A stretch of 64,000 bases of DNA from Crocinitomicaceae bacterium (GCA_024643545.1 JAHEMR010000001.1:56593-120592), one strand, 5' to 3'; numbered from the stretch's first letter, positions 44,963-55,225 are shown. Translations and numbers: made by a program. The notes: a model not told the origin generated them from the sequence alone.

Positions 44963-45676
44963 CTACACAAGTAAATGAAGTAATCCGATTAGGAAAAGGA
45001 TAAAATCAAAATACCGGTGATTTATTTTTGGGCTTTTTTTTAGGTAAATGAAATAAATAAACGGAGCGATGGTGAGCATAATCGAAAGCAATTTTATTTC
45101 CATTCTTTCACTAAATAGGTCAATCCTGTTGGATAATGCCAAATAGCAGAATAACCAGAGGGAAATTAGTGCTTCCGTTTCAGATTTCTTCAGGTACAAT
45201 GGGATTGTTTTTATGTGGCCTTCGTCCACTGCCCTATCTTCCAAATCTTCCACTATCGCTAGCACAAAGAATAGAAGGATGTGTGAAAAATCTTGATTTA
45301 GAATCTGGCCATACAAAGCAAACTTTGGAATGCCAATTCCCAAAGCAAACCAACACAAGGAAATCAACACAGGTTTTAAAAAGGGAATTTTGCGCCAATG
45401 AATTCCTTTTTCATAGGTAAAGACTAATATTCCCAAGAACAGAAATACGGCAAACGCCCACGAAAAAGGTGAAAGTAAGTAGGCATAAGCCAGCGCAATT
45501 ATTCCGCCAAGCAGTAAATAAATCCAATGATTTTTTCGCTCGTATAACCATTGGTATGCCGCGAAAATCGAAAGGCTGAATAATCCCGCATATTGCCAAT
45601 GTGAAATTGAAAGGATCCCCAAGGAAAAAAAAAACGCGAAAAGCGCTAAAAGCGCTGTGTTTTTAATGGAACTCAT
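44963..45676 (-). CDS. UbiA-like membrane protein of uncertain activity
   Basis: A 237-residue membrane protein with about seven to eight helices. One loop, FVLAIVEDLEDRAVDEGHIKTIP, resembles the second Asp-rich motif of UbiA prenyltransferases (D-x-x-D-x-x-x-D followed by a Lys/Thr stretch). The first motif (N-D-x-x-D-x-x-x-D) is not visible where expected near residue 40, only AAYQWLYERKNH. It may be a diverged UbiA with another job. It overlaps the GT9 gene by four bases and precedes leuS by 52 bases. Its role is unknown; a lipid-linked step next to the sugar transferases is possible. Confidence 0.65.
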   Translation of the reverse strand: MSSIKNTALLALFAFFFSLGILSISHWQYAGLFSLSIFAAYQWLYERKNHWIYLLLGGIIALAYAYLLSPFSWAFAVFLFLGILVFTYEKGIHWRKIPFLKPVLISLCWFALGIGIPKFALYGQILNQDFSHILLFFVLAIVEDLEDRAVDEGHIKTIPLYLKKSETEALISLWLFCYLALSNRIDLFSERMEIKLLSIMLTIAPFIYFIYLKKSPKINHRYFDFILFLIGLLHLLV

Positions 45677-46647
45677 CCGATTAACGAAAAGAGCGTTGAT
45701 ACAGGAATATTTTCAATACAGGTACACTTCGTTCCTTTTTTACACGCTCCGCACGATGCATCAAATACAACAAATGCTGCTTTTGGTCCAATTGCGCGCC
45801 ATCTTCCCGGATCGATTGGTCTACGCATGGAAAATAATCCAAGTGCATGAATGCCTGAAAGTCCTGCGATGTGATATGGACCAGTTGAACAAGCAACTAA
45901 AGCATTTGACTGTGATATGAAGTAGATTAATTGTTCTAATGACAATTTACCTGTTGAATCTAAAATACGTTCGTGAACAGGAATTAAATGCCGGAATTGA
46001 ATGCCCTCTTGTTCAGTGCCGGTAAAACACACCGTTTTCCCTGAGTTAGCGAGTTGCGTAGCCAGGTTCATGTATTTTTCCAAGGGCCATTCTAGTGCAC
46101 TTCCTTTCGATTTCGGATGGAGAATTACGACCTCATCTTTTGATTGGGGTAACCACGATGGAAGTTCTGTTACAATGGCATTAAATTGAATGAGCTTTTC
46201 AAGTGAATCAAACGAAGGGATTTCAGTAATTCCGAGGGGAGCAAGTAACTGAAAATTTAATTGCGATTCGTGTAAGTTTGATTTTTTACGCGTAAAATTC
46301 GGTCGTTCATTGCAGGTAAAAAGGTGGAAAACACGGTGAGAGGTACCAATTCGCATTGGAATCCGTGCTTTTTTCGCCAAGAACGCTAGTTTCTTATTCG
46401 GAAATACATGAATGATGCAATCTGCTTGTAATTTCTCTAGTTGACTCGTAATTGGCAAATTGAATAGTTCATCAACATCCCAAAAATCATTAATTGCGCT
46501 AAAACAGGCCACAACTGGACGCGTATAGTTCTTCCCGATGAAAATAATTTCTGCTTCCGGGAAATGATTCCTTAGTGCCTGACACATTGGTAGGGTTAAT
46601 GCAACATCGCCAATACTATCCGTGCGAGAAATTAAAATGCGTTTCAT
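45673..46647 (-). CDS. Glycosyltransferase family 9 (heptosyltransferase-like)
   Basis: A 324-residue GT-B enzyme like ADP-heptose:LPS heptosyltransferases. It starts MKRILISRTDSIGDVALTLPMCQAL, the family's N-terminal motif with the D-S-I-G-D loop. It has the donor-binding end ACSTGPYHIAGLSG (about 250-265). It probably adds a sugar to the core of lipopolysaccharide on the inner face of the inner membrane. Four-base overlaps link it to the GT2 gene upstream and the UbiA-like gene downstream. The Cys-rich tail (about 300-320, GACKKGTKCTC) is a usual feature of one Bacteroidota subgroup. Confidence 0.9.
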   Translation of the reverse strand: MKRILISRTDSIGDVALTLPMCQALRNHFPEAEIIFIGKNYTRPVVACFSAINDFWDVDELFNLPITSQLEKLQADCIIHVFPNKKLAFLAKKARIPMRIGTSHRVFHLFTCNERPNFTRKKSNLHESQLNFQLLAPLGITEIPSFDSLEKLIQFNAIVTELPSWLPQSKDEVVILHPKSKGSALEWPLEKYMNLATQLANSGKTVCFTGTEQEGIQFRHLIPVHERILDSTGKLSLEQLIYFISQSNALVACSTGPYHIAGLSGIHALGLFSMRRPIDPGRWRAIGPKAAFVVFDASCGACKKGTKCTCIENIPVSTLFSLIG

Positions 46648-47399
46648 CGTTTTTGGTGATTTAATCTTCTCAATTTACTGTATTTGACATAGGTAGCATA
46701 TGCACTTCGAGTGGAAATCAAGAAGCCCGTTTTACCGTCCAATATTCCTAATTTAATCCAATAACTTTTTATGAATTGATTGAGTACTTTTAGGTATAAC
46801 ATGAGTACTGAAATGTTCTTTCCTTGATCAAACAGTTCTTTACTTGCGATGTTTCCGAAATAATCAATTTGTTTGAAATGATCGTTCTTTGTGTAATACG
46901 AATAGTGGAGTAAATCGCCCTTTAAGTGTCCAATCTCCACATTATTCAATGGTTCCAATCGATCATGTGGATTTACTCCAGTCCAAAATGCGCTTTCCTT
47001 TTTCACGAGTCTGGTTTTCGCGTCCGGATACCATCCACAGTGTTTCACCCAATGTCCACAGTAGTTGGTTAAACGATTGAAGGCATAAGCTTGGTGATTT
47101 TGATGTTTTTTCAGGTTGAGAATCGATGCGGTGAGTTCTTTTGTTAGCGCTTCGTCAGCATCCAATGATAGCACCCAATCCGTTTCTGCCAATTGAAGTG
47201 CTCTATTTTTTTGTTGGATATGTCCATCAAATTTATGTTGCAAGAATTTCACTCCGTGTGTTCGACATATTTCTTCGGTTTTGTCAGTGGAAAAAGAATC
47301 AAGTACGATGATTTCATCACAGACATTTTGCAATGATTTCAAGCATCTATCGATGTTACGTTCTTCATTAAAGGTGATGATTACCCCTGTTAATTTCAT
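46644..47399 (-). CDS. Glycosyltransferase family 2 (WaaE/KdtX-like)
   Basis: A 251-residue GT-A enzyme. The motifs are ITFNEERNIDRCLKSL at the start, IIVLDSFSTDKT (nucleotide site), and LSLDADEALT (the DxD metal site, about residue 78), with the conserved LVKKESAFW and GDLLHYSYYT segments in the second half. It resembles WaaE/KdtX-type glucosyltransferases that act on the lipopolysaccharide core. It overlaps the GT9 gene by four bases and follows the lytic transglycosylase gene by 26 bases. Confidence 0.9.
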   Translation of the reverse strand: MKLTGVIITFNEERNIDRCLKSLQNVCDEIIVLDSFSTDKTEEICRTHGVKFLQHKFDGHIQQKNRALQLAETDWVLSLDADEALTKELTASILNLKKHQNHQAYAFNRLTNYCGHWVKHCGWYPDAKTRLVKKESAFWTGVNPHDRLEPLNNVEIGHLKGDLLHYSYYTKNDHFKQIDYFGNIASKELFDQGKNISVLMLYLKVLNQFIKSYWIKLGILDGKTGFLISTRSAYATYVKYSKLRRLNHQKR

Positions 47400-47425
47400 C
47401 GCTGCGAATGGGATTGAAACCTGGA

Positions 47426-48940
47426 TTACTTTATTCGGATGCGTTGACCGACAATGATATTGTTGATATTCACACCTGGATTTAATTTCTTCAATTGAGC
47501 TTGATCCAAGTTGTTTTTCGAAGCTATTTTACCGAATGTGTCTCCTGCTTTGACTGTATAATATTTTTTAGCTGGTTGCACAGGTTTAGGGGCAGGTGGT
47601 GGAGTTGGAGCAACTGTTTTAGTGCTAAATAATTTCAATTTTTGACCGACATAAATATTGGTTGTTTGCAGACCATTCCATTCAAGGATCTGTTCAATTG
47701 TTACACCATAATTCAAGGCAATATTCTTCAGATTTTCTCCTGTTTTGACTTTGTGGTACAGGAGGTTTTCAGTAGATGGTTTTAAGGAATCCTGGTCCTG
47801 AATATTCAGAGCAGTAGAATCTATTAGCTGTTGATTATCTAAGGTGCCAACAATGGGTTTAGGCGCTGGTGGTTTAGGTGCGTAAATCGATTTCTCTAAG
47901 GAGTAAAGTGAATCCTCTAAACTAACCAATAAATTAATTTTTTCCATTGGACCTGTTAGACATCTTGCGGGAGTCATTTTAGGAATGAACGCTGTTTTAT
48001 ATACGGGATTCAACGCTTTGATATCCTCTAAATCCCATGTGGCTAATTGAGCAATCGTATTCATATGAACACCGTCTTTCATACACATGGTATCTAATTG
48101 TGCATTGTGCACTTTCGCTTCCATTGGTACAATATTGTGTTCAGCGTGGTAGGTGATTAAATAAGCCGCCGCAATAAAATTCGGAACATATCCTTGAGTT
48201 TCTTGTGGTAAAAATGGGCGCACTTCCCAGTAGGTTGTTTTTCCACCGGAACGTTTAATGGCGTGATTTACATTTCCCGGACCTGCATTATAAGCTGCTA
48301 AAGCCAAATTCCAGTCACCATAAATACCATAAAGTTGTTTCAGATAACGACAAGCTGCATCGGTTGCTTTTTCGGGATCCATGCGCTCATCGATGTAGGA
48401 ATTTTCTTCAAGTCCGAAATAAAGTCCTGTTTTGTACATGAACTGCCAAAGACCGAGGGCACCCGCACGGGATTTTACTTGAGGTCGTAATCCACTTTCA
48501 ATCACCGAAAGGTACCTTAATTCTTGGGGCAAGCCATATTCAGCCAACTTTTCACCGAACATATCGAAATACAAGGCAGAACGTCCCATCACAACGCGAA
48601 CGAATCCACGTCGTTGTGCAGCAAAAAACTTTATGGTGGAAAGTGTTGCTTGATTGCAGTCCATGTGGAACGGACTTCTTCTACTCATTTCCTCTAATCG
48701 TTGGCAATAAACCTCATCTGAAAAAGTAGGTACTTGATCAGGCTCATAATTCAAGGAATTAATAATGGAATCGTAATTTTTTTGGTTTGCGTAATCCGCA
48801 TAAAACAAATTCAGGCTTTGCTGGACCGTATTAAAAAAGGCATCTTTATTTAGGGTATCTGCAGGACGTATTAAATGTGCTGGTTTTTGACTGAACGAAA
48901 ATCCAGTTAACATTAATAAGACAAGCAAAACTCCTTTCAT
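47426..48940 (-). CDS. MltD-like lytic transglycosylase with two LysM domains
   Basis: A 504-residue exported protein (signal peptide 1-17) that cuts peptidoglycan glycan strands. The SLT domain (about 115-260) has the catalytic Glu in SVIESGL, the GALGLWQFM motif and AYNAGPGNVNHAI. A linker rich in Pro/Ala (about 350-375) leads to two LysM modules (about 395-440 and 460-503), each with the typical VKTGENLKNIA/VKAGDTFGKIA start. It shares a run with gatA (four-base overlap) and glycosyltransferase genes. This is the usual MltD layout, and the protein acts in the periplasm. Confidence 0.93.
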   Translation of the reverse strand: MKGVLLVLLMLTGFSFSQKPAHLIRPADTLNKDAFFNTVQQSLNLFYADYANQKNYDSIINSLNYEPDQVPTFSDEVYCQRLEEMSRRSPFHMDCNQATLSTIKFFAAQRRGFVRVVMGRSALYFDMFGEKLAEYGLPQELRYLSVIESGLRPQVKSRAGALGLWQFMYKTGLYFGLEENSYIDERMDPEKATDAACRYLKQLYGIYGDWNLALAAYNAGPGNVNHAIKRSGGKTTYWEVRPFLPQETQGYVPNFIAAAYLITYHAEHNIVPMEAKVHNAQLDTMCMKDGVHMNTIAQLATWDLEDIKALNPVYKTAFIPKMTPARCLTGPMEKINLLVSLEDSLYSLEKSIYAPKPPAPKPIVGTLDNQQLIDSTALNIQDQDSLKPSTENLLYHKVKTGENLKNIALNYGVTIEQILEWNGLQTTNIYVGQKLKLFSTKTVAPTPPPAPKPVQPAKKYYTVKAGDTFGKIASKNNLDQAQLKKLNPGVNINNIIVGQRIRIK

Positions 48941-50343
48941 ATGAGCTCCTCTAATTTAGTTACACCATGAAACAAAAGTTCTTCTTGAAAGCAGTCTGCC
49001 ATCAATTGAATCCCATAAGGTAAGCCATTTGTGTGGACACGGAAAGGAATACTGATGGCTGGATTACCAGTTAAATTTGCATGAACGGTAAAAATATCTT
49101 GCAAGTACATTTGAATCGGATCTTTCACTGCGTTTTTCTCAAAAGCTGTTCCCGGTGTTGTTGGGAGCAATAATAAATCCAAGTTTTTAAAGAACTCATC
49201 TGTGCGATTCTTAAGTACCCTTCTCACTTTTTGTCCTTGCGTATAATATGCATCATAATAACCATGTGAAAGAACGAATGTTCCAGTCATGATTCGACGC
49301 TTTACTTCTGTCCCAAATCCTTCCGTACGGGACTTTTTATATGTTTGTTCAACTCCTTTAGCCTCTTGACTTCGGTAGCCATAATGAACACCGTCAAAAC
49401 GCGAAAGATTTGATGAAGCTTCGGCTGTTGTTAACACATAATAGGTTGGAACCATGTAATCCATGAAAGGAAAACTTACTTCTGTTACTTCGTGTCCAGC
49501 GTCTTTTAACTTTTGAATAATCTCCGTTAAATTTTGACGTACTTCAGGATCTAATCCTTCGTGGTGAATGCATTCACTTATTAATCCGATTCTTAACTTT
49601 TCAGGAAATGCTGATGTAGTACTTACGACTTCTTTGGAAGAAGTTGTTGCATCCATTTCGTCCTCACCTGCGCTCAATTCATAAATTAATTTCGCATCTT
49701 CGGCAGAATTGGTAAACGAACCAATTTGATCAAACGAGGAGGCATAAGCGATTAAACCGTTTCGGCTCATTCGTCCGTAAGTTGGCTTTAGTCCATAGGT
49801 TCCTGTCCAAGAAGCAGGTTGACGTACGGAGCCTCCTGTGTCGCTTCCTAAAGTAATGGTACATAAATTTGCGCTAGCAGCAACGGCACTTCCACCGGAA
49901 GAACCTCCAGGCACGTGATTTGCCTTCCAATTATTTTCAACTGAACCGAATGCGGAAGTTTCGTTAGAACTTCCCATAGCGAATTCATCACAATTCAATC
50001 GACCAATAACAATTGCGTCTTGGTCAATTAAACGTTGTAAAACAGTTGAGGTATAGAGCGATGTGAATCCTTCTAAAATTTTAGAAGATGCGCTTACGCG
50101 GTGATTTTTATAACAAATATTGTCTTTGATTCCTATGACAACACCTGCAAGCTTTCCAGCTGTACCATTTTTAACTTTTTCATCAACAATCTTTGCGTTT
50201 TCGATAACCGAATCCGTAAATACTTCAAGAAAAGCGTTTAGGTGTTTATTTTCTTCGATGCGCTGCAGATAAGCTTGTGCAATAGACAAGACAGATTCTC
50301 CTGAAAGCAGCGCTTTCTGAACATCACCTATGGTACGATACAT
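48937..50343 (-). CDS. gatA: Asp-tRNA(Asn)/Glu-tRNA(Gln) amidotransferase subunit A
   Basis: Amidase subunit that releases ammonia from glutamine to convert misacylated Glu-tRNA(Gln) or Asp-tRNA(Asn). The 468-residue protein has the amidase Ser-Ser-Lys triad: Lys in VIGIKDNIC (about 75), Ser in GSSGGSAVA (about 145-155) and Ser in GSDTGGSVR (about 170). In-frame codons upstream to 50421 belong to the tatA frame region and are Lys-rich, so the ATG at 50343 (MYRTIGDV) is the start. It follows tatA by seven bases and overlaps the transglycosylase gene by four. Confidence 0.95.
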   Translation of the reverse strand: MYRTIGDVQKALLSGESVLSIAQAYLQRIEENKHLNAFLEVFTDSVIENAKIVDEKVKNGTAGKLAGVVIGIKDNICYKNHRVSASSKILEGFTSLYTSTVLQRLIDQDAIVIGRLNCDEFAMGSSNETSAFGSVENNWKANHVPGGSSGGSAVAASANLCTITLGSDTGGSVRQPASWTGTYGLKPTYGRMSRNGLIAYASSFDQIGSFTNSAEDAKLIYELSAGEDEMDATTSSKEVVSTTSAFPEKLRIGLISECIHHEGLDPEVRQNLTEIIQKLKDAGHEVTEVSFPFMDYMVPTYYVLTTAEASSNLSRFDGVHYGYRSQEAKGVEQTYKKSRTEGFGTEVKRRIMTGTFVLSHGYYDAYYTQGQKVRRVLKNRTDEFFKNLDLLLLPTTPGTAFEKNAVKDPIQMYLQDIFTVHANLTGNPAISIPFRVHTNGLPYGIQLMADCFQEELLFHGVTKLEELI

Positions 50344-50350
50344 AAGAATC

Positions 50351-50542
50351 TTATTTATCTTCAGCTTTGATTTCGGTAGACGTGCTTTTTTCTTCAGCTT
50401 CACCTTCACCTTTGGAAGCATCCTTAAATTCTTTTACGCCTTTTCCAAGTCCGCGCATTAATTCAGGAATTTTTTTACCTCCGAAAAACAAAAGTACGAT
50501 CACTAAAATAAGAATGATTTCTGTTGGTCCTAACTTACCCAT
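50351..50542 (-). CDS. tatA: Twin-arginine translocase subunit TatA/E
   Basis: A 63-residue inner-membrane protein forming the pore or clustered component of the Tat system. It has the family pattern of one hydrophobic helix (about 7-22: [14 protein letters not shown]), a hinge (GGKKIPEL), an amphipathic helix ([13 protein letters not shown]), and an acidic end. It is the first gene of the run with gatA. An alternative assignment to TatB is unlikely because of the short length and FGGKKIPEL hinge. Confidence 0.93.
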   Translation of the reverse strand: MGKLGPTEIILILVIVLLFFGGKKIPELMRGLGKGVKEFKDASKGEGEAEEKSTSTEIKAEDK

Positions 50543-50567
50543 AAGATTTCTTTTATTGGATGAAACA

Positions 50568-50575
50568 CAAAGCTA
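50568..50575 (-). promoter_or_regulatory. Candidate -7 box of tatA (TAGCTTTG)
   Basis: TAGCTTTG on the minus strand fits TAnnTTTG, 25 bases before the tatA ATG, in the gap after infB. No TTG at the standard spacing. It may start the seven-gene run to leuS. Confidence 0.38.
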
Positions 50576-50615
50576 CACAAAAAACCAAGTAATAATACCA
50601 TTAACTGGAATTAGA

Positions 50616-53411
50616 CTACAATTTTCTTGCAACTTCTACTTCCTCATAAGCTTCAACGATATCGCCGATTTTAATGTCGTCGTATTTATCGATGTTCAAA
50701 CCACATTCGTAGTTATTTTTCACCTCACGAACGTCATCTTTGAAGCGTTTAAGGGAACCTAATAAACCTGTATGAACAACGATTCCATCTCGAATTACGC
50801 GAATTTTAGACGATCGTTTGATGATACCATCCACCACATAACATCCAGCGATTGTACCAACTTTCGTAATATCGAATGTTTCACGAATTTCAGCTGAACC
50901 AAGGATTTTCTCCTCGATATCTGGAGAAAGCATTCCCTCCATTGCTGCTTTAATTTCTTCGATTGCTTTGTAGATTACAGAGTAAAGTCGAATATCAATT
51001 TGTTCGCTATCCGCAAGTTTACGAGCGGTTAATGAAGGTCTAACTTGGAATCCAATAATGATGGCATCTGATGCAGAAGCTAAATTCACATCTGCTTCGG
51101 TAATTGCACCAACCCCTTTCAAGATGATGTTCACTTGGATTTCCTCCGTAGACAAGTTTTGTAATGCATCAGAAAGGGCTTCAATTGAACCATCCACGTC
51201 ACCTTTAACGATGATGTTTAATTCTTTAAAGTCTCCGATAGCCAAACGACGACCGATCTCATCCAAGGTAATATGTTTCGTTGTACGCAAACCTTGTTCG
51301 CGGTACAATTGCTCTCTTTTCAAAGCAATGGACTTCGCTTCTTTTTCATCGTCGAGGATATTAAATTTGTCCCCGGCGTTTGGCGCTCCACCAATTCCTA
51401 ATACCGATACTGGGCAAGCAGGTCCTGCTTCTTTCACCGCAACACCTTGTTCGTCATGCATTGCACGAACTTTACCGAAGTAACGTCCAACAAGCACCAC
51501 ATCACCAACGCGCATTGTTCCTGATTCCACTAGCATATTCGTTACGTAACCTTTTCCTTTATCCAAAGAAGATTCGATTACAGTTCCGACAGCATTTTTA
51601 TTTGGATTTGCTTTTAATTCTAATATTTCAGCCTCAAGTAGAACTTTATCCAACAGCGCATCGATATTCAAATTTTGTTTTGCGGAAATCTCCTGAACTT
51701 GGTATTTACCACCCCAGTCTTCCACTAAGATATTCATAGCTGACAATTGCTCACGAATTCGATCTGGATTTGCCCCTGGTTTATCGATTTTATTGATGGC
51801 AAAAATCATCGGTACATTTGCTGCTTGCGCATGCGAAATGGCTTCTTTTGTTTGCGGCATGACGTCATCGTCTGCTGCAACGATAATAATTGCTACATCG
51901 GTTACTTGCGCACCACGAGCACGCATGGCAGTAAATGCCTCGTGTCCTGGTGTATCAAGGAAGGTCATTTTACGACCATCTTTTAATGTCACCGAGTAAG
52001 CTCCAATGTGCTGGGTGATTCCACCTGCTTCACCATCCGTTACATTTGCGTTACGAATTCTATCAAGCAACGATGTTTTACCGTGGTCAACGTGACCCAT
52101 AACAGTAATAATTGGCGGACGACTAATTAAGTCTTCCGGTTTATCTTCCACTGTTTGAATCGCATCTTGTACTTCTGCACTTACGAATTCCGTTTCAAAA
52201 CCAAATTCATCTGCTACGATGTGGATTGTTTCCGCATCTAGACGTTGGTTAATGGAAGCGAAGATTCCCAAAGACATACACACAGAAATTACCTGTGTTG
52301 GTTGTACGCTCATCATGGCAGCTAATTCAGAAACCGTTACGAATTCCGTTAATTTCAAGATTTTATCTTCTAACTCAGCTGCAGCCATTTCCTCTTGGCG
52401 GCGTTGCTGGAAGTTATCCCTTTTTAATCTTCTATTTTTGGATGCTTTTGATTTACCACCTTGATTTGATAGTCTCGCAAGAGTATCCTTGATTTCTTTT
52501 TGAATATCCGTTGCAGAAATTTCTGGTTTATCCGCTCTTGGACCTTTCCCTGCGTTTGCAGGATTATTTCCTCCAGGACGGTTATTTCCACCAGGACGGT
52601 TATTTGCGCCAGGTGCCGTATTTGGCGTAGTAGTTTCAACCTTTTTGATGCGTTTACGTTTTCTCTTCGCGTCATCATTGGAAGATGCAACTGGATTTCT
52701 AGGTCTTTCAACCGGTAATTCAATTTTACCTAAGACAGTTGGCCCACTTAATACTTGTCGTTCAAAACGAATCGTTTCAATTTCAGGGGCTGCAGTAGGT
52801 TTTTCTTCTGCTTTGGGTTCAACAGCTGATTCCTTTAGCTTCTCCTCCGCTTTTGGAGCGTCAATTGGCGCTTGTGCTTGTGTTGGTTTAGCTTTTTGGG
52901 CTGAATCTTCTTTTCTTTTGTCGGGTCTTGTTCGTTGATTAATCGCAGAAAGATCAATTTTTCCAATCACATTCACGTGATTACTTTCCACCGGAGTGAT
53001 TTCTGGGGTATGATCAATTTCCTTGGTTACTTCTGGAGTTTTCGGCTCTTCAGGAGTAACAACAACTTGTTTTTCAGTCGCAAAAACTTGGCGTTTAATT
53101 TCCTCCAAGTTGATGGCATCACCTTCGTCCTCATCCTCAGATGAGTCAGACATTTTTGGTGTATCTGCCGGCTTATCGCTCAACGTGACAGACTCACGTT
53201 TTTCTCTACGAGTAGAAGCCTTAGACTGCTCTTTCATAGATTGATCAGCTGCAAATTCTTGACATAAAAGTTCAAAATGCTCCTGTTCCAAACGCGTGTT
53301 TGGATTGGAATCAATTTTAATTCCTTTAGACTCTAAGAACTCCACTAACGTTGGTAGTCCAACATTGAGTTCACCTGCTGCTTTTCCTAATCGAATCGGT
53401 TTTCCCGCCAT
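50616..53411 (-). CDS. infB: Translation initiation factor IF-2
   Basis: GTPase that brings initiator tRNA to the 30S ribosome. The 931-residue protein has an IF2-N domain (1-50), a long disordered charged linker (about 60-300, with Asn/Gly-rich and Lys/Arg-rich parts), a second IF2-N, and the G domain from about 430. G1 is [10 protein letters not shown]3 DTPGHEAF and G4 NKID. Domains II, III and IV follow. Length and order are typical of Bacteroidota. It is the third gene after rimP and nusA. Confidence 0.97.
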   Translation of the reverse strand: MAGKPIRLGKAAGELNVGLPTLVEFLESKGIKIDSNPNTRLEQEHFELLCQEFAADQSMKEQSKASTRREKRESVTLSDKPADTPKMSDSSEDEDEGDAINLEEIKRQVFATEKQVVVTPEEPKTPEVTKEIDHTPEITPVESNHVNVIGKIDLSAINQRTRPDKRKEDSAQKAKPTQAQAPIDAPKAEEKLKESAVEPKAEEKPTAAPEIETIRFERQVLSGPTVLGKIELPVERPRNPVASSNDDAKRKRKRIKKVETTTPNTAPGANNRPGGNNRPGGNNPANAGKGPRADKPEISATDIQKEIKDTLARLSNQGGKSKASKNRRLKRDNFQQRRQEEMAAAELEDKILKLTEFVTVSELAAMMSVQPTQVISVCMSLGIFASINQRLDAETIHIVADEFGFETEFVSAEVQDAIQTVEDKPEDLISRPPIITVMGHVDHGKTSLLDRIRNANVTDGEAGGITQHIGAYSVTLKDGRKMTFLDTPGHEAFTAMRARGAQVTDVAIIIVAADDDVMPQTKEAISHAQAANVPMIFAINKIDKPGANPDRIREQLSAMNILVEDWGGKYQVQEISAKQNLNIDALLDKVLLEAEILELKANPNKNAVGTVIESSLDKGKGYVTNMLVESGTMRVGDVVLVGRYFGKVRAMHDEQGVAVKEAGPACPVSVLGIGGAPNAGDKFNILDDEKEAKSIALKREQLYREQGLRTTKHITLDEIGRRLAIGDFKELNIIVKGDVDGSIEALSDALQNLSTEEIQVNIILKGVGAITEADVNLASASDAIIIGFQVRPSLTARKLADSEQIDIRLYSVIYKAIEEIKAAMEGMLSPDIEEKILGSAEIRETFDITKVGTIAGCYVVDGIIKRSSKIRVIRDGIVVHTGLLGSLKRFKDDVREVKNNYECGLNIDKYDDIKIGDIVEAYEEVEVARKL

Positions 53412-53446
53412 ATTTATCCTTTTACGCTTCTGTAAGTGGAATTAAT

Positions 53447-54682
53447 TTATTCAAATTCTGCTTGTAAAATGCGGAATACTTCCTCAATCGTTTCTTTTTC
53501 AAGATCCGTACGTGATACTAAATCAACCACGCCAATTTCCAAAACAGATTTTGCTGTATCACAGCCAATTGCTTTTAACTCATCGATAATCCAACTATCG
53601 ATTTCATCAGCAAATTCCTCTAAATCAACATCCTCTACATCAACTTCTCCATCACGGTATACATCAATTTCGTAACCGCTTAATTTTCCAGCCAATTTAA
53701 TATTGTTACCACCTTTACCGATAGCTAGTGACACTTGGTCTGGTTTCAAGTATACTTTTACTCTTTTTTCTTCTTCAAGAATTTCCATTGACGTCACTTT
53801 CGCTGGAGACAATGCTCTTTGAATTAACAACTGGTTATTAGTTGTATAATTAATGACATCAATATTTTCATTTCTTAATTCACGTACAATTCCATGAATA
53901 CGAGAACCTTTCATTCCCACACAAGCTCCAACAGGATCAATTCGATCGTCGTATGATTCAACCGCAACTTTCGCGCGTTCTCCTGGCTCACGAACGATTT
54001 TTTTAATTGTAATTAATCCATCAAATACTTCCGGTACTTCCAATTCGAATAAACGCTCCAAAAATTCAGGTGCAGTACGAGATAGAATGATTACAGGCGT
54101 GCTATTTCTCATATCAACCTTCGCAACTACTGCTCTCACAGACTCTCCTTTTTTGAAGAAATCTGAAGGAATCTGCTCTGATTTCGGTAAAATCAATTCG
54201 TTATTGTCATCATCCATGACAAGAATTTCTTTTTTCCAAACCTGGTAAACTTCTCCTGTAACAATTTCACCGATACGTTCTTTGTATTTTTTGTAAAGGT
54301 GATCTTTTTCTAACTCAAGGATACGAGAAATTAAATTTTGGCGCAAAGACAATACATTGCGACGACCAAAATCAATAAATTTAAACTCTTCTGTTACTTC
54401 TTCACCGATTTCAAAATCAGGTTCAATTTTAATTGCATCTGAATAAGCTATCTCCGTATTTGGATCTTCAACCTCACCATCATCCACAATTTCTTTATTC
54501 AAGAAAATTTGAACATCACCTTTATCAATGTTTACGATAATATCGATGTGTTCATCTGTATTGAACTTTTTCTTAAACATTGCTCGGAAAACATCTTCCA
54601 AGACATGTTGCATTGTTTGTTTGTCAATGTTTTTTAATTCCTTAAACTCCGAGAACGAGTCAACTAGTTCCGTACTATTCAT
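53447..54682 (-). CDS. nusA: Transcription termination/antitermination factor NusA
   Basis: Binds RNA polymerase and nascent RNA. The 411-residue protein has the NusA N-terminal domain (about 1-125), an S1 domain (about 135-195: GEIVTGEVYQVWKKEILV), and KH1 and KH2 (GACVGMKGSRIHGIVREL near 235 and SLAIGKGGNNIKLA near 305). A short acidic tail follows, without the extra C-terminal repeats of E. coli NusA, as is usual in Bacteroidota. It is five bases after rimP and 35 before infB. In E. coli NusA represses its own operon in the leader, which is relevant to the hairpin upstream of rimP. Confidence 0.96.
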   Translation of the reverse strand: MNSTELVDSFSEFKELKNIDKQTMQHVLEDVFRAMFKKKFNTDEHIDIIVNIDKGDVQIFLNKEIVDDGEVEDPNTEIAYSDAIKIEPDFEIGEEVTEEFKFIDFGRRNVLSLRQNLISRILELEKDHLYKKYKERIGEIVTGEVYQVWKKEILVMDDDNNELILPKSEQIPSDFFKKGESVRAVVAKVDMRNSTPVIILSRTAPEFLERLFELEVPEVFDGLITIKKIVREPGERAKVAVESYDDRIDPVGACVGMKGSRIHGIVRELRNENIDVINYTTNNQLLIQRALSPAKVTSMEILEEEKRVKVYLKPDQVSLAIGKGGNNIKLAGKLSGYEIDVYRDGEVDVEDVDLEEFADEIDSWIIDELKAIGCDTAKSVLEIGVVDLVSRTDLEKETIEEVFRILQAEFE

Positions 54683-54687
54683 AGCGT

Positions 54688-55164
54688 TTATTTAAAAGAT
54701 ATAACAATTTTGGACTCTTTTATTTCAGTTAAGGGAAGCTCTAGTATTTCTTCCACTTGTATTCTTCTTCTTTTTTCCTCTGATTTTTGCAAGGAAATTT
54801 GTTTAATAACGATACTGTTATCTGTTAATTTCATTAATTCACCTTCATACTTTTCGCCATTATTCATTACTACTTTGAAACTGCGGCCAATATTTTTAGT
54901 GTATTGATTGATGTGACGAATCGGTTTGTCTAATCCAGCAGAAGAGACATGTAATTCAAAATCTTGCTTCTCTCTATCTAAATTGTGTTCAATGTTTCTT
55001 GAGACAGAAACGCAATCGTTCACGGAAACTCCACCTTTGATTTTGTCTAGTTCAACATTGATTACATTGCTTGACGAGATGGTCAATTCCACGACATACA
55101 GTCCATTGTCCAACTCGGCAATGCGTTCATCGATTAGTTCTAATATGAGTTTTTTATCTAACAT
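54688..55164 (-). CDS. rimP: Ribosome maturation factor RimP
   Basis: Needed for 30S subunit maturation. The 158-residue protein starts MLDKKLILELI and has the two RimP domains: N-terminal alpha/beta (about 1-80, with the VNDCVSVSRNIEHNLD motif) and C-terminal SH3-like (about 85-155, VVMNNGEKYEGELM). The frame stays open 24 codons further up, but those codons lie in the leader hairpin and promoter and cannot be coding in the main message. The gene leads the rimP-nusA-infB operon. Confidence 0.93.
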   Translation of the reverse strand: MLDKKLILELIDERIAELDNGLYVVELTISSSNVINVELDKIKGGVSVNDCVSVSRNIEHNLDREKQDFELHVSSAGLDKPIRHINQYTKNIGRSFKVVMNNGEKYEGELMKLTDNSIVIKQISLQKSEEKRRRIQVEEILELPLTEIKESKIVISFK

Positions 55165-55177
55165 TTCTAGTAATAAA

Positions 55178-55199
55178 AGAGGGGACTTTCGTCCCCTCT
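55178..55199 (-). promoter_or_regulatory. Terminator-like hairpin in the rimP leader
   Basis: Read on the minus strand, a nine-base-pair stem (55199-55191 with 55186-55178) with a GGGG/CCCC core closes a GAAA loop and is followed by a T-rich stretch (TTTATTA). It lies 13 bases before the rimP ATG and about 20 bases after the expected transcription start. No minus-strand gene ends upstream and the neighbouring gene runs away on the plus strand, so it is in the leader of rimP-nusA-infB. It could act as an attenuator. Confidence 0.6.
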
Positions 55200-55225
55200 C
55201 ACTGCATTCGTTCATAAATGTGGTA

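Noticed and set aside
50344..50421. Lys-rich extension of gatA
   Set aside because: It is read from the 3' end of tatA in another frame. The family starts at the ATG at 50343.
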